From Prosopocoilus inquinatus (lineage: Eukaryota > Arthropoda > Insecta > Coleoptera > Lucanidae), in NCBI GenBank assembly GCA_036172665.1, contig CM069872.1:39604101-39668100 (forward strand): a stretch of 64,000 nt of DNA. The letters are read 5' to 3'. The notes beneath the pieces were generated by a model. That model had not been told where the DNA came from. It made no database searches and saw nothing but the letters and a program-made list of their open reading frames with translations. The first letter of the stretch is position 1. Each line of letters opens with the position of its first letter. This document shows, piece by piece, positions 63,526 through 64,000 of this stretch. Both the position numbers and the translations under genes were made by a program.

Positions 63526-64000
63526 CTATGCGGTTTTGGCTTCTGGTTTCGAATTGAAATCGTGGCCTAGTTGGTTGTAGCCATAACGAATGTCTGGTTT
63601 TCTTTGTCGTTCACTGCGCCGTAAAGTAAACTGAGGAGTTTCGAATTTCTGTTTGTCTAAATTTTCTATTGGTTGAATTTGTACTGGCCGGTCTTCAAAA
63701 ATGGACGTTGTTGTCGAATTTTCAACATTTTTTCCAATTTCCAATTTCTCAGGTACTTTTGCTAATGACACGCGTAGTTGATCAGCGTGTTTCTGTTTTG
63801 TTTCACCATTAATTTATACTGGGTAGGAATGCGCCTCTGTTTGTCGGTGAAGAATGCCTTCTCGGCATCCAGTTGTCCTTTCATTTTGTACCCAAACAGG
63901 TGCTCCAGATTGAAATGATCTTTCAACTGTCTTCTTTTCATGAGCAACATTTTGTTTTGTAATTTCTTTTTCCATATGATGTCTTGGATCTGATTTTAAA
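63526..64000 (-). pseudogene. Gypsy-type pol, integrase C-terminal end (partial)
   Basis: Reading from 63999 downward: SFQSGAPVWVQNERTTG, REGILHRQ, then SYPV, an in-frame TAA, and INGETKQKHADQLRVS. This order (VWV, W/REG.I, YPV, HADQLR) is the GPY/F-type tail of Ty3/gypsy integrases. It is followed by a linker and LRRSERQRKPDIRYGYN, a common end of gypsy pol proteins. The stop at 63526-63528 ends the frame. The element continues beyond the window. Confidence 0.75.

Noticed and set aside
63526..63950. Copia-type polyprotein fragment
   Set aside because: The RRSERQRKP linker occurs in copia too, but the preceding VWV...YPV...HADQLRVS text is the gypsy integrase tail.
1..64000. CRISPR arrays, bacterial operons, phage or plasmid features
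   Set aside because: No spacer-regular repeats, ribosome-binding sites or prokaryotic gene density; splice sites and eukaryotic transposons dominate.

Overview
The window looks like a gene-poor, AT-rich stretch of an insect nuclear genome. The evidence is the mix of relics: Tc1 and DD37E mariner-type transposons, RTE-like and CR1/Jockey-like LINEs, a Penelope-like element, a gypsy-type LTR element, TA-flanked MITEs and spliceosomal introns. A beetle is plausible, but the sequence does not prove it. Only one host coding segment is convincing: a 201-bp internal exon at 42392-42592 (+), with good splice sites and high-GC codons. Much of the rest is probably intron or intergenic DNA. Several GC/CpG-richer, apparently non-repetitive islands (about 0.95-1.33, 17.6-18.1, 29.5-30.35, 37.8-38.1, 43.0-43.9, 48.55-49.0, 57.64-57.9 and 62.0-62.3 kb) are candidate cis-regulatory DNA.

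Layout. 1-13 kb: diverged dispersed repeats, a 582-bp tandem duplication and an inverted repeat. 13.7-16.3 kb: two degenerate tandem arrays, then a TA-flanked MITE. 19.4-21.8 kb: an RTE-like LINE on the minus strand split by a CR1/Jockey-like LINE 3' end on the plus strand. 28.2-28.8 kb: an inverted ribozyme-bearing insertion. 31.0-32.6 kb: a Tc1 element with a perfect TIR pair, inserted into one arm of a Penelope-terminus-like inverted repeat. 34.8-41.9 kb: repeat pairs, a foldback and a TIR remnant. 45.4-48.2 kb: a 306-bp satellite split by a Penelope-like element with GIY-YIG. 50.1-54.7 kb: a CR1/Jockey-like LINE carrying a solo LTR and three further insertions. 54.8-56.9 kb: a long-TIR element carrying two more ribozyme insertions. 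59.2-60.5 kb: a DD37E transposon. 60.8-61.7 kb: another ribozyme insertion. 63.3-64.0 kb: the end of a gypsy-type pol gene.

The main discovery is a short non-coding retroelement family, with about 310-bp monomers, present at 28.2, 51.4, 54.5, 55.7, 56.0 and 60.8 kb plus a scrap at 3.8 kb. Each well-preserved monomer carries a complete type I hammerhead ribozyme: a CUGANGA box, a hairpin stem II, GAAA, a very short stem III, a GUC or GUA cleavage site, and a stem I that continues into a long hairpin. Five insertions share one architecture: a minus-strand partial unit on the left and a plus-strand unit or tandem on the right. Their outer ends are nearly fixed, their inner junctions vary, and each has a 12-13 bp target-site duplication (perfect in four, 11/12 in one). 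Two hold tandem ribozymes 310-312 nt apart on one strand, as expected for retrozyme-like elements that make self-cleaved, circularisable RNA. The Penelope-like element at 46-47.6 kb carries a degenerate hammerhead in its own terminal repeats, so a Penelope-type reverse transcriptase is a reasonable candidate for mobilising them.
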